DNA of 6,448 nucleotides from NCBI GenBank assembly GCA_030535815.1, contig JAUNRD010000112.1, positions 1-6,448 on the forward strand, read 5' to 3'. Of this stretch, positions 6,286-6,448 are shown piece after piece; within the stretch, counting starts at the first letter, position 1, and each line of letters begins with the position of its first letter. The position numbers and the translations under genes are program-made. The DNA is from Clostridia bacterium (GTDB lineage: Bacteria; Bacillota; Clostridia; CAKSNL01; HGM11501). The notes beneath the pieces were generated by a model that saw only the letters and a list, made by a program, of their open reading frames with translations, had not been told where the DNA came from and did no database searches.

Positions 6286-6322
6286 AAGCGACCTCTTGAT
6301 TTTTTGATTCAAAAGGTCGCTT
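6286..6322 (-). terminator. Hairpin terminator of the upstream gene
   Basis: Two 14-base arms (6286-6299 and 6309-6322) flank a 9-base loop. On the plus strand one position is a C:A mismatch, but as minus-strand RNA the same position becomes a U-G wobble, so the stem is continuous only in that direction. The minus-strand copy ends in a short T run (CGCTTTTG), while the plus-strand side is followed by GCAAGAC with no T run. It lies about 60 bases after the stop of the partial gene at the right edge and before the operon promoter, consistent with a boundary between two transcription units. The T run is short, so some read-through is possible. Confidence 0.65.
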
Positions 6323-6380
6323 GCAAGACAATCCAGACGTCTGTGCATTTGTTTTCCCGCTTACACACGAAGTTTTTTAA

Positions 6381-6448
6381 TCAAGCAGGAAACTTAACAG
6401 TAATGGTCACTTTCTGCTCCGACTTATCCCAGATAACAGTCGCTCCGA
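6381..6448 (-). CDS. 3' end of a gene resembling a copper amine oxidase N-terminal-like (stalk) domain protein (partial)
   Basis: One minus-strand frame is open from the right edge to a TGA at 6383-6381, giving 21 complete residues that begin GATVIWD and end KVTITVKFPA. The GATVxWD...KVTIT pattern is the typical closing repeat of the copper amine oxidase N-terminal-like domain, a small beta domain frequent at the ends of secreted or surface proteins of clostridia and bacilli. The other two minus-strand frames meet stop codons within the first 42 bases and give no recognisable sequence. With so few residues the family call is tentative and the protein's function is unknown. The terminator that follows suggests it is not part of the sugar-acid operon. 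Confidence 0.55.
   Translation of the reverse strand, partial: GATVIWDKSEQKVTITVKFPA

Noticed and set aside
1..6448. Mobile elements, CRISPR repeats or tRNA genes
   Set aside because: No transposase, terminal inverted repeats, regularly spaced repeats or tRNA-like cloverleaf sequence was seen; gene packing leaves little room for them.

Overview
The window looks like part of an anaerobic Firmicutes (Clostridia-type, possibly gut) chromosome. The evidence is mostly good GGAG/AAGGAGG ribosome binding sites, very tight gene packing on one strand, AT-rich intergenic DNA, and an upstream gene whose last residues resemble the copper amine oxidase N-terminal-like repeat common in clostridial surface proteins. 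The taxonomic placement is inference; no rRNA or marker gene is present.

Layout, read in the direction of transcription (everything is on the minus strand, right to left). At the right edge is the 3' end of an unrelated gene (stop at 6381-6383), followed by a hairpin terminator (6286-6322). A short AT-rich region then carries a plausible promoter (6230-6258). Next is an operon of six complete genes: Ldh_2-family 2-hydroxyacid dehydrogenase (6189-5134), KDPG/KHG-class aldolase (5103-4450), SDR oxidoreductase (4433-3657), aldo/keto reductase (3645-2797), glycerate-2-kinase-like protein with a MOFRL domain (2785-1322) and an enolase homologue (1319-18). The gaps are 30, 16, 11, 11 and 2 bases. 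At the left edge a very strong ribosome binding site overlaps the enolase-like stop codon and leads into an ATG at 6-4, so the operon continues out of the window.

The gene set has the logic of a sugar-acid catabolic route. An enolase-superfamily enzyme could dehydrate an acid sugar, a class I aldolase could split the 2-keto-3-deoxy product into pyruvate and a C2/C3 carbonyl compound, one or more of three structurally unrelated oxidoreductases could adjust redox state, and a glycerate kinase could return the C3 part to glycolysis. This resembles the galactarate/glucarate or non-phosphorylative Entner-Doudoroff pathways, but it is built from different protein families: there is no IlvD/Edd dehydratase, mandelate-racemase-type dehydratase, lactonase or PfkB-type KDG kinase in the window.

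The main point of interest is that several enzymes keep their fold and core catalytic residue but differ at residues their families normally use to recognise substrate. The enolase homologue keeps the metal ligands and one catalytic Lys (Lys341) but lacks the GDEGG, NGGxHA, QEFM and SHRSGETED signatures and has Arg in place of the second Lys. The aldolase has His and Asp where E. coli Eda has Arg49 and Ser184. The kinase lacks the usual C-terminal motif. The Ldh_2 enzyme has Asn for the usual Arg. Together these suggest a pathway for a substrate other than those of the characterised relatives. The substrate cannot be read from the sequence.
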